Assembly (NCBI GenBank): GCA_937927685.1
Contig: CALBSC010000088.1
Coordinates: 1 to 64,000 of the forward strand
Source of the DNA: an uncultured Burkholderiales bacterium
GTDB lineage: Bacteria > Pseudomonadota > Gammaproteobacteria > Burkholderiales > Burkholderiaceae_C
DNA: 64,000 bases
Reading direction: 5' to 3'
Shown here: piece by piece, positions 25,700 through 32,860 of the stretch
How positions within the stretch are numbered: position 1 is the first letter of the stretch
Layout of the letters: the number at the start of each line of letters is the position of its first letter
Notes under the pieces: generated by a model
Database searches by the model: none
Told to the model about the DNA's origin: nothing
Seen by the model: the letters and a program-made list of their open reading frames with translations, nothing else
Made by a program: the position numbers and the translations under genes

Positions 25700-25864
25700 A
25701 TGACGCTTGAAGATTTTTATTCAGCACTGGCCGTCGCCATCGATGACGCAGGCCCCGACCAGGAAGCCTTGATGTTGTCAAAACTGGCCTTGCTGCTGGC
25801 CCATGAATTGAATCAACCGCAGCGTGCCATCGCCTTGATTGAAGAAGCCCGGTCGCAGGCCTGA
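25700..25864 (+). CDS. Small DUF2783-like protein, partner of the monooxygenase
   Basis: 54 residues, beginning MTLEDFYSALAVAIDDAG and ending EEARSQA. It begins 30 bases after the monooxygenase stop on the same strand. The pattern DFYSAL, then a helix with LMLSKLALLLAHELNQ and a second helix IALIEEA, matches what I recall of DUF2783 proteins, which commonly sit behind class A flavin monooxygenases. It looks all-helical and soluble with no signal peptide. Function is unknown. The ribosome-binding site is weak, so translational coupling to the upstream gene is likely. Assignment to DUF2783 is from memory of the motif, not a search. Confidence 0.72.
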   Translation: MTLEDFYSALAVAIDDAGPDQEALMLSKLALLLAHELNQPQRAIALIEEARSQA

Positions 25865-25919
25865 GGTTGTGAGCCAGCAGGGCAGCCTTCAAGCCAGCCC
25901 CCCGGCTGAGTCCGTCGAG

Positions 25920-26707
25920 TTACGGATTGACTTCTTTGACGTGGATGACGCGGTGGACGGACTGCACGCAGCGAAATCCGACATAGGCGACCCGCGTGTC
26001 GACCGGCTTGGACGCCACATCCGCTTCCCGTTGCCGAGAGGCGTCGTACCACAAAGAACTGCCCCGCGTGATGCGTTCGTCACCCACCGCGGTATTGACC
26101 CATTCCCACACATTGCCGCCCATGTCGTACAACCCATTGACGCCGGGGGCTGTTTGCATGACAGGCAGGTGTCCGGTACCACGGCTCATGCTGCCGGTGG
26201 GCGCAGTGCCCTGTCGGTTCGCACACCCTGTCAGGCAATGGCTCTCGCGGGCGGTGTCGCCATGGGGGTACGCATACCGCTTGCCCGGGATCCATCCGGC
26301 CGGGGGTTGATCGCGTTGCTCCAAAAACGCCGCGGCGGTCCATTCGGCATCGGTGGGCAATCGTTTGTTGAAGTGACGGCAAATTGCCTGGGCCTCACCA
26401 AAGGTCAGGTGCACAGCGGGTTCGGCGTCCGTGGCGGGAACACCAAAGGGTTGGCGCCAGGTCCATCCCATTTTTTTTGCATCCAGCCAGACTCATAGAT
26501 GAATCCGCCTCCCTCTTGCTCGGCACGGCTGCGAAAGCCGGTAGCAGTGGCGAACTGCCTGACCTGGCCCACGGTCATTTCATGGATGTCCCACAGCAGC
26601 CCGTGAACCAGGGATTGTTGTCCCAGGGTTTGTGCGTGAGCAGCGCTGCACATCCATCCGGCCACCATGAGCCACGCCATGAGCTTTGCACGACAGCCGC
26701 TGTTCAT
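25920..26707 (-). pseudogene. Sulfatase-modifying-factor-like (SUMF1/EgtB/PvdO fold) exported protein, frameshifted in an A8 run
   Basis: Two overlapping frames encode one protein. Frame 1 (from ATG 26707) gives a signal peptide ending AHAQ and continues to YESGWMQKK. Frame 2 (stop at 25920) continues with GWTWRQPFGVPATDAEPAVH, the expected next segment in this family. The junction is an A8 run (26471-26478, T8 on the plus strand); one added A restores CAA AAA AAA ATG GGA. Seen further on: FNKRLPTDAEW, YDMGGNVWEWV, and GFRC near the end. The two catalytic cysteines of true formylglycine-generating enzymes are absent: the usual RGGSW region reads RGSSLWYDASRQRE. The fold is therefore present but the copper-site chemistry is not expected. 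The start overlaps the preceding gene's stop as ATGA. It may be a pseudogene, a sequencing error, or rescued by slippage on the A run. Confidence 0.8.
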
Positions 26708-27108
26708 GGCATGAAAAAGAAGAAGTACACCACGGTCTGCATGCGTCGCAGCCCATCCATACGGCCTATTGGTCGACCGGCTGCATCGTAGAGTCGATCG
26801 CCTTCCAACCGGCCCATCGGCGTGCCTGACGCACTGGACAGGCGCTCGCCATCGACTCGCCCGATCGGACGTCCTGATGAGTCAAAGACACGATCCCCAT
26901 CCAATCGCCCGAGTGGGCGGCCGGCGGCGTCATAAATGTGAGCACCCTCAACGCGTCCCAGCGGTCGCCCCGAAGCGTCATAAAACCGATCGCCGTCCAC
27001 GCGAGCCACGGGACGTCCGCTCCCGTCGTATATCCGCTGGGCCCAGGTGGGTGATGAGGTGATCACCGCGATCCAGCTGATCAGCAGCAGTTGACCCAGA
27101 GCACGCAT
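26704..27108 (-). CDS. Exported protein with six 16-residue beta-flower-type repeats
   Basis: 134 residues from ATG 27108, chosen over a GTG upstream because it begins a clean signal peptide (about 1-24, ending TWAQ) and overlaps the previous gene's stop as TGATG. The mature part is six units of the form R-I-Y-D-A-S-G-R-P-L-G-R-V-D-G-D (residues 25-120). Unit 5 is degenerate (LSSASGTPMG). A hydrophobic tail ends VVYFFFFMP. This fits proteins annotated as 5-fold beta-flower proteins; here six units are visible. Function is not known. It sits between an amidohydrolase gene and the sulfatase-modifying-factor-like gene, and both junctions are stop/start overlaps, so the three are co-translated. 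Confidence 0.75.
   Translation of the reverse strand: MRALGQLLLISWIAVITSSPTWAQRIYDGSGRPVARVDGDRFYDASGRPLGRVEGAHIYDAAGRPLGRLDGDRVFDSSGRPIGRVDGERLSSASGTPMGRLEGDRLYDAAGRPIGRMDGLRRMQTVVYFFFFMP
26749..27036 (-). repeat. Six tandem 48-bp coding repeats
   Basis: The repeat region inside the beta-flower-type gene. Each 48-bp unit encodes YDxxGRPxGRxDG with R, D or E at the junctions. Units keep the protein motif but vary at third positions, so the array is old rather than a fresh expansion. Unit 5 has lost the YD pair. Confidence 0.85.
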
Positions 27109-28001
27109 CAAAAATCGTACAACCTTGCGGGGTTGTCCACCAAAATTTGGTTGCGGGTCGTCACATCGGGCACCCACTCGGCCAAGGTGTCCAGCAAGGC
27201 CCCGTCATTGGGCATGTCGCCCTCGAAGGCCGTGTGGGGCCAGTCCGATCCCCAGACCAGCCGGTCGGGTCGGCGCTGGACCAGACGCTGGGCAAACAAG
27301 CGCAGGTCAGGGTAGGGGGTCGGCTGGGAAGACAAACGGTAGCCGCCGGAGAGTTTCACCCAGGTCCGTCCTTTGTCCATCAGACGCTCCAGTGCGACAA
27401 AGCCTTCCGCGCTGCCTGGCCCGGTCGGGTGAAAGTGACCCAGGTGATCAAACACCACCTCACACGGCAACCCCTCGATGCGTGCCTGGAGTGCCGGCAA
27501 TGTGCTGATGTCCATCAGGAACTGCAGGTGCCACCCCCGATCGGCCAGTCGCGAGGCCAATGCTTCCAGACCCTCCAGCGAGGAGCCGCCACGAAACAGC
27601 AGGTTCACGCGAGCGCCCCTGAAGCCGTCCGCCTGCAGCGCATCCAACTCGTGCGAGGACACATCCGGCGGGACCACGGCCACGCCCCTGAATGCACCGT
27701 GTGAGGCCCGCAGGGCATCGCGGGTGCATTGGTTGTCATAGCCGTAAAAACTGGGCTGAACGATCACGGCGCGCTGAATCCCCAAGGTGTGCAGCATGGC
27801 CTGGTAGGACGCCAGGCTGGCGGGTGGGGGCGTATAGCTTCTGGGCGTGACCATCGGGTAGCGGTCCACCGGTCCGATGATGTGGGCGTGGCTGTCGCAG
27901 GCCAGCGCAGGGGGCGTGAAACCGGCAGGACGCGGGGAGGGGTCAGGTGGCCTGCAGGTGGGGAAATCCTCTGAAGAACTCGGGGCGCTGGACGTACTCA
28001 T
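27108..28001 (-). CDS. Amidohydrolase-family metal-dependent hydrolase (pyrone-dicarboxylate lactonase-like)
   Basis: 297 residues from ATG 28001 (MSTSSAPSSSEDF). A TTG further upstream would add 15 residues but has little support; AGGT precedes the chosen start. Seen: the metal-binding start ACDSHAHIIGP, FDHLGHFH mid-chain, and VWGSDWPHT near the end with the conserved Asp, the signature of the amidohydrolase 2 family (PF04909). Closest known roles are hydrolysis of 2-pyrone-4,6-dicarboxylate or related lactones. The substrate here is uncertain. No signal peptide, so cytoplasmic. First gene of a three-gene coupled operon whose other two products look exported, which is an odd pairing. Confidence 0.82.
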   Translation of the reverse strand: MSTSSAPSSSEDFPTCRPPDPSPRPAGFTPPALACDSHAHIIGPVDRYPMVTPRSYTPPPASLASYQAMLHTLGIQRAVIVQPSFYGYDNQCTRDALRASHGAFRGVAVVPPDVSSHELDALQADGFRGARVNLLFRGGSSLEGLEALASRLADRGWHLQFLMDISTLPALQARIEGLPCEVVFDHLGHFHPTGPGSAEGFVALERLMDKGRTWVKLSGGYRLSSQPTPYPDLRLFAQRLVQRRPDRLVWGSDWPHTAFEGDMPNDGALLDTLAEWVPDVTTRNQILVDNPARLYDF

Positions 28002-28055
28002 GATCAACCTGATGACTGGGGTGTAGGGACAATGTCGTACGCCCAAGTGTAGGGG

Positions 28056-28694
28056 TCAATGCGCTTTCTCGTCTGGGTTTTCCTCGAAATGCTTCCAGCA
28101 GGAAGTTTCGGCGATCACCTCGCTCTGGTTGTCCAGGCAGTATTGGCGATGCACACGTTTTTTGGCATCGCTGATGATGAAGTTGCGGTAGAGCGTTCGC
28201 TTACGCAGGTACACAATGATCTGGCGCGCTTCCGGACAGTTGTCAGTCAGCACGCAGTTGCGCATGGCACTGGAGGAGGGGAACATCTGAATGGCGATGA
28301 TGGGGAGCTTTTTCCCGGTGTGTGTGCTGATGAGTTGCAGCGCACAGGTCGAGCCGCTGACCTCCGGCAAGCCATCGCGTGCCGCCAGCTTGTTGAAATC
28401 CTGCACGTTGAGGCGGCGGTACCAATCACCGATGGTGCCCCGGCAAATGAAAAACTCTTCCGCATCGGTCTTGTGGAAGGGCTCGATGTAGGGACGGCGC
28501 TTGGAGTCGAGGTAAAAGAGCGGCTCAATGCCCTCGAACGTGCGACCGGACGACGCACTGCTGGCGTGGCTGCCCCCGCCCGCACTCGCTGGTGCATCGG
28601 ACGATGCCTGCGAAATGGCGGGTGCCAGCAAGCCCAGCACCAGCGTGAGTAGCAGTGAAAACCAACTCTTTGGTAGTAATTTTGACGATGTCAT
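28056..28694 (-). CDS. Exported six-cysteine protein of unknown function, paralogue 1
   Basis: 212 residues from ATG 28694 (MTSSKLLPKSW); an upstream GTG is possible. A signal peptide ends near ISQASS and is followed by a Gly/Ser/Ala-rich linker. The conserved domain starts at EPLFYLDSKRRPYIEP and has six cysteines in the contexts ICRGT, GSTCAL, RNCV, DNCP, QYCL and TSCW. The next gene upstream (28753-29472) has the same layout and cysteine pattern, so the two are tandem paralogues. Three disulfides in the periplasm or outside the cell are likely. I do not recognise the family and no catalytic motif stands out. Confidence 0.75.
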   Translation of the reverse strand: MTSSKLLPKSWFSLLLTLVLGLLAPAISQASSDAPASAGGGSHASSASSGRTFEGIEPLFYLDSKRRPYIEPFHKTDAEEFFICRGTIGDWYRRLNVQDFNKLAARDGLPEVSGSTCALQLISTHTGKKLPIIAIQMFPSSSAMRNCVLTDNCPEARQIIVYLRKRTLYRNFIISDAKKRVHRQYCLDNQSEVIAETSCWKHFEENPDEKAH

Positions 28695-28752
28695 GGCAAA
28701 AACCCGTTGCACAGAAGGTCGGCGCGAAACGCCATCCCTTGAGTGTCAGGCG

Positions 28753-29472
28753 TCAGTCAATGCCGTAGCAGGTGGTGTCTTTGTGCCACTTGCCCTTGGA
28801 CGAGACACAGTGCTGGGCAATCAGCTTGCGGGTCAGGTCGGACAAAAAGTACGAGCGGTAGAGTCCATCCGCCTTGGGCACCAGGCTGACCGATCGGAAC
28901 ACGGTGCAACGGTCGTCACGCACGCAGTCATTCATGGCGCGCACGTTGCTGTAGAACTGAACACTCAAGCGCCCGGGGGACAGGCTTTTGGCCGTGCCCA
29001 GGCTCACCACACAGGCCGAGCCATCCACAAACGGAAGACTGACCAATTCGTTGAAGTAGTTGATTTCCGCCACCATGAGTTCGGCGAACCAGGGCGCCAC
29101 CGTGCCACGGCACTCGTAGTAAATCAGGCGATCGGTCTCATGAACCGGCTCGGACAGCGGCTTGTTTTGCGCGTCCAGCCGCATCATCGGCTCTTTGCCG
29201 GAGGTGGGGGGACGGCTTTGTAGGGATTTTGACGGCGTCACCCCGAACGGGCTGGACAGACCGGAACTGGGGGCACTTTCAGCAGCTGAACTGGCCGCTG
29301 GGGTGTCTCCGTTGGCCGAGCGTTCTTCCTGGCCTTTTTTGACGGGGTAGGGCTTGTAGCGGGGTTCGGGCTTGTCTTGGCTGAACGCTTGGCCAAATAA
29401 GAGCAAGGACAATGTAAACACTGAGGCCAATGTCCTCAGGGTCTGGAAAAACCGGTTATGCTGACTCTTCAT
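28753..29472 (-). CDS. Exported six-cysteine protein of unknown function, paralogue 2
   Basis: 239 residues from ATG 29472 (MKSQHNRFFQTLRTL), which gives a clean signal peptide ending AFSQ. A TTG 60 bases upstream is less likely. After a charged and Ser/Pro-rich linker, the domain begins EPMMRLDAQNKPLSEP and carries ECRGT, GSACVV, NDCV, DRCT, QHCV and TTCY. These align one for one with the six cysteines of the downstream paralogue. Shared positions also include the CRGT/W block, LYRSYFLSD against LYRNFIISD, and MxxCVxxDxC. The gap to paralogue 1 is about 58 bases, so co-transcription is likely. A lipoprotein gene diverges 66 bases away. Function unknown. Confidence 0.75.
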   Translation of the reverse strand: MKSQHNRFFQTLRTLASVFTLSLLLFGQAFSQDKPEPRYKPYPVKKGQEERSANGDTPAASSAAESAPSSGLSSPFGVTPSKSLQSRPPTSGKEPMMRLDAQNKPLSEPVHETDRLIYYECRGTVAPWFAELMVAEINYFNELVSLPFVDGSACVVSLGTAKSLSPGRLSVQFYSNVRAMNDCVRDDRCTVFRSVSLVPKADGLYRSYFLSDLTRKLIAQHCVSSKGKWHKDTTCYGID

Positions 29473-29538
29473 GTGAGCGTATCGTACAAGAAATGTGAAC
29501 AAGCTCCAGAGATTGATTTTGGAGCCGATCAAGGGGAT

Positions 29539-30801
29539 ATGGCAATTTTCAATTTCATGCGCGTCATGCTGATGGGGTTCGTGCTACTCCTGCAGGCCTG
29601 TGGCGGCGGCGGTGGGGGTAGTGGCGGTACCAATGGATCCACACAAGTGGTCATGCCCAAAACGGTGCTGCCAAGCTCGTTTGAAAACAAGTCAATTTCT
29701 GATTTGCCAACGGAGTTGACGCAGTTGCCCAACCTGAGAGCGATCACGAGTTTGGGCCTGACTCTGGACTCCGTTCCTTCCAGTCTCGCAGTGTCTGATT
29801 TCCAGCGTAACGGAACCTACTCCGCATTTGTGATCGCTTCAGATGGCAGCTCGGTGCAAGCCTATTTCATTGGCTACGCCTCGGGTACATGGTCAGATCT
29901 AAGTGGCAGTCTGTTTCGATCGGCAGGCGACAGGGTTTCATGCGCCAAGCCACAGCAATCCCTGGTGGCAGACCTTAACCGAGATGGGCGACCAGACGTC
30001 TATGTGGTGTGCGCGGGCGTCATATCAGGCGCGTCTTTGCAGTCGGAGCCACAGTATGTGTATCTGAGCCAGTCAGACGGGACTTATGTGCGGACAACAA
30101 CCGCGATCATCGCTCCCTCTGTCACACTCCACGCCAGCAGTGCCGCGATTGCTGATATTGATGGAAACAGCTGCCTGGATGTGGTCACTACCGATAACGG
30201 GAGTTTGAAAGTCATGATGGGAACATGCACTTCAGGTTCCTACACGTTGAACGATCCCGCCGGCAATGCTGGACGGGTTAATTTTTTATACGCGGGGGCT
30301 ACTCTGCCTAGCAATATTCAAAGTGTCTTCCTGATTCCGAGAGGAAGCGCTCCGGCGCGTTATGACTTGATGGTCGGAGGTTCTAGCGCTGGTGGAGCGG
30401 CGTCTTTCCGTTGGTATTTGAACCACACCGGATATTTTGATCCAAGTACCGCACTCGAATTTCGAACGTATTCTCTTCCGTTTGGTGACAGTACCAATCG
30501 GTATGACTATTTGGAGTCAGGCTCATACGGCTATGTCTACATGTCCAACACACCTGGAGGGGCGGTGGGCCAGAGCTTTGTCAAATTGGCACGAATTCCC
30601 TTGCCCGGTGTCGGCAGTGACACGACCAACCTGGCGTACCTGGTTCCCGCAGTTGGCGAGCCCTTGACCAACTGGCCGAGTACCATCCGATTGGTCAATA
30701 GCAACCTCCGCGTTTATGACGCCGGATGTGGACTCGTCACAACCTTGGACAACATGACTCGTTGTGGCAAGCAGTATCCGATTGCGGGATTTGTGCCTTG
30801 A
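29539..30801 (+). CDS. Putative lipoprotein with FG-GAP/VCBS-like repeats
   Basis: 420 residues. ATG 29539 is chosen because AAGGGG (29531-29536) precedes it and because it opens a lipoprotein signal peptide with lipobox LLQAC followed by a glycine-rich tether (CGGGGGGSGG). Two segments resemble the calcium-binding blade motif of FG-GAP/VCBS beta-propellers: LVADLNRDGRPDVYVV and AIADIDGNSCLDVVTT. The rest looks beta-rich with few lysines. Base composition by eye is AT-richer than its neighbours, with codons such as TTG, ACT and GAT more common, which suggests a different origin. It is divergent from the six-cysteine pair. Probably anchored in the outer membrane; ligand unknown. Confidence 0.72.
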   Translation: MAIFNFMRVMLMGFVLLLQACGGGGGGSGGTNGSTQVVMPKTVLPSSFENKSISDLPTELTQLPNLRAITSLGLTLDSVPSSLAVSDFQRNGTYSAFVIASDGSSVQAYFIGYASGTWSDLSGSLFRSAGDRVSCAKPQQSLVADLNRDGRPDVYVVCAGVISGASLQSEPQYVYLSQSDGTYVRTTTAIIAPSVTLHASSAAIADIDGNSCLDVVTTDNGSLKVMMGTCTSGSYTLNDPAGNAGRVNFLYAGATLPSNIQSVFLIPRGSAPARYDLMVGGSSAGGAASFRWYLNHTGYFDPSTALEFRTYSLPFGDSTNRYDYLESGSYGYVYMSNTPGGAVGQSFVKLARIPLPGVGSDTTNLAYLVPAVGEPLTNWPSTIRLVNSNLRVYDAGCGLVTTLDNMTRCGKQYPIAGFVP

Positions 30802-30831
30802 GGTTGCAGGTGGCGATACGATTGCTCGTCC

Positions 30832-31536
30832 TCACCGCCTCACAAACTGCTGCTTCCCGAACAACATCTCCCGAGCCTTGTCGTCCGTGATCGGCTTGCG
30901 CAGATCCGCCAACACCTGAACGCCACGTTGCACCGCCGGGCGGGCCGCAATGGTGTCAAACCAGTGCTTGAGGTGCGGATAGTCAGCCCAGTCGATGCCC
31001 TGGTTCTGCCAGTTGCGTAGCCACGGGAAGATGGCCATGTCCGCGATGGTGTACGTGTTGCCGGCGATGAACTTGGTCTTGGACACCTGCTTGTCCATCA
31101 CGCCGTACAGGCGCTTGGCCTCGTTGGTGTAGCGGTTGATGGCGTATTCGATTTTCTCGGGCGCGTAGAGGCGGAAATGGTGATTCTGTCCCAGCATGGG
31201 GCCCACGCCGCCCATCTGGAACATCAGCCACTGCAGCACCTCAAACTTGGCGCGATCGCTGCGGGGCATGAACTTGCCCATCTTGGACGCCAGGTACACC
31301 AGGATAGCGCCCGACTCGAACACGCTGATGGGTTTACCGTCCGGGCCGTGAGGGTCCACCAGCGCCGGAATCTTGTTATTGGGGCTGATGCGCAAAAAAT
31401 CCGGCGCAAACTGATCGCCGGTGCCGATGTTGACAGGAATGGCTCGCCAGTCGCGGTTGAGCCGCAAACCACATTCCTCCAGCATGATGTGGACCTTGTG
31501 GCCGTTGGGCGTGGCCCAGCTGTAAACATCGATCAT
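30832..31536 (-). CDS. Glutathione S-transferase family protein
   Basis: 234 residues from ATG 31536 with an AAAGGT site upstream. The N-terminal thioredoxin-like domain has WATPNGHKVHIMLEE and NNKIPALVDP, then SVFESGAILVYLA with the glutathione gamma-glutamyl-binding Glu-Ser pair. A helical C-terminal domain contains FIAGNTYTIADMAIFPW, the N-capping box. It resembles the YghU/YfcG (nu-class) group, which acts as disulfide-bond reductase. It starts 11 bases after the acyl-CoA dehydrogenase stop, so it is the last gene of the Crp/Fnr, phosphotransferase, dehydrogenase, GST run. Substrate not determinable from sequence. Confidence 0.88.
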   Translation of the reverse strand: MIDVYSWATPNGHKVHIMLEECGLRLNRDWRAIPVNIGTGDQFAPDFLRISPNNKIPALVDPHGPDGKPISVFESGAILVYLASKMGKFMPRSDRAKFEVLQWLMFQMGGVGPMLGQNHHFRLYAPEKIEYAINRYTNEAKRLYGVMDKQVSKTKFIAGNTYTIADMAIFPWLRNWQNQGIDWADYPHLKHWFDTIAARPAVQRGVQVLADLRKPITDDKAREMLFGKQQFVRR

Positions 31537-31547
31537 GGTCAGACCTT

Positions 31548-32810
31548 TCAGGAACCGCGGGTGACGGGCATCTCGACGTCCTGGTGCGCCGTCGCAATTT
31601 GACGCGCCAGTTCCAGCTTGGCGATCGAGTTGCGATGCACCTCGTCCGGGCCGTCCGCAAAGCGCAGCGTGCGCTGGTGGGCATAGGCGTAAGCCAGCGG
31701 GAAATCGTCGCTGATGCCGCCGCCGCCATGGGCCTGGATAGCCCAGTCGATGATCTTGGTGGCCATGTTGGGGGCGATGACCTTGATCATGGCGATCTCG
31801 GCCTTGGCGACCTTGTTGCCCACCGTGTCCATCATGTAGGCGGCCTTGAGGGTCATCAGGCGTGCCTGCTCGATCATGATGCGCGACTCGGCAATTCGCT
31901 CGTGCCACACGCCTTGGGCGGAGATGGGCTTGCCAAACGCCACACGGCTGTTGAGGCGTTTGCACATGAGTTCCAGGGCACGCTCGGCAGCGCCAATGGA
32001 GCGCATGCAGTGGTGGATACGTCCCGGGCCCAGGCGACCTTGGGCAATTTCAAAGCCGCGGCCTTCACCCAGCAGGATGTGGTCCGCCGGCACGCGCACG
32101 TTCTTGAGTTCGACTTCCATGTGGCCGTGCGGCGCGTCGTCGTAACCGAACACGGTGAGCGGGCGCAGCACCGACACGCCGGGGGTGTTGGCCGGGATGA
32201 TGATCATGCTTTGTTGTGAGTGGCGCGGAGCCTCGGGATCGGTTTTACCCATCACGATGTACACGGCGCAACGCGGGTCGCCGGCACCAGAACTCCACCA
32301 CTTGCGTCCGTTGATGACATAGTGGTCGCCATCGCGCTCAATGCGGCACTGCACGTTGGTGGCGTCCGAGGAGGCCACGTCCGGTTCGGTCATCAGGAAG
32401 GCAGAGCGGATCTCGCCGCGCAGCAACGGCTCGAGCCAGCGGTCCTTGAGCGCTTCGCTGGCGTAGCGCTCGAAGGTTTCCATGTTGCCGGTGTCCGGGG
32501 CCGAGCAGTTGAAGACCTCGGCGGCGAAGGGCACACGACCCATGATTTCGCACAGCGGTGCGTATTCCAGGTTGGACAGGCCTTCCGGGGCGCGCTTGCT
32601 GTGCGGAATGAAGAGGTTCCACAAGCCGGCCTTGCGTGCCAGGGGCTTGAGCTCTTCAATGACCTTGGTGGGAATCCAGGCGTTGCCCTTGGCGCGGTTC
32701 TCCGCGATTTCAGCGAAGAAGCGGGCTTCGTTGGGGTAAATGTGCTGTTCCATGAAGGCCAGCAATTTGGCCTGCATCTGTTTGACTTTGTCGGTGTAAT
32801 CGAAGTTCAT
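31548..32810 (-). CDS. Acyl-CoA dehydrogenase family protein (ACAD10/11-like)
   Basis: 420 residues, full length. Seen: AFLMTEPDVASSDATN (flavin/substrate loop), GRKWWSSGAGDPRC, RLGPGRIHHCMRSIG, and a C-terminal block IQAHGGGGISDDFPLA with LRFADGPDEVHR. These are the hallmarks of the ACAD10/11 branch of FAD-dependent acyl-CoA dehydrogenases. In mammals this branch is fused or paired with a kinase-like domain and handles 4-hydroxyacyl-CoAs or long branched chains. Here the kinase-like partner is the separate gene just upstream (32861-33943), 50 bases away, so the pair probably mirrors the ACAD10/11 fusion and may use 4-hydroxy fatty acids. That last step is inference. Confidence 0.9.
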   Translation of the reverse strand: MNFDYTDKVKQMQAKLLAFMEQHIYPNEARFFAEIAENRAKGNAWIPTKVIEELKPLARKAGLWNLFIPHSKRAPEGLSNLEYAPLCEIMGRVPFAAEVFNCSAPDTGNMETFERYASEALKDRWLEPLLRGEIRSAFLMTEPDVASSDATNVQCRIERDGDHYVINGRKWWSSGAGDPRCAVYIVMGKTDPEAPRHSQQSMIIIPANTPGVSVLRPLTVFGYDDAPHGHMEVELKNVRVPADHILLGEGRGFEIAQGRLGPGRIHHCMRSIGAAERALELMCKRLNSRVAFGKPISAQGVWHERIAESRIMIEQARLMTLKAAYMMDTVGNKVAKAEIAMIKVIAPNMATKIIDWAIQAHGGGGISDDFPLAYAYAHQRTLRFADGPDEVHRNSIAKLELARQIATAHQDVEMPVTRGS

Positions 32811-32860
32811 GCTCAGCTTCTCCAGGAAATCTTGGTGTTGTTGTGTGGGTTCAAAAGAGT

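Noticed and set aside
29503..29525. Inverted repeat GCTCCA-N11-TGGAGC between the divergent six-cysteine and lipoprotein genes
   Set aside because: Only six-base arms; could be an operator but nothing else supports it.
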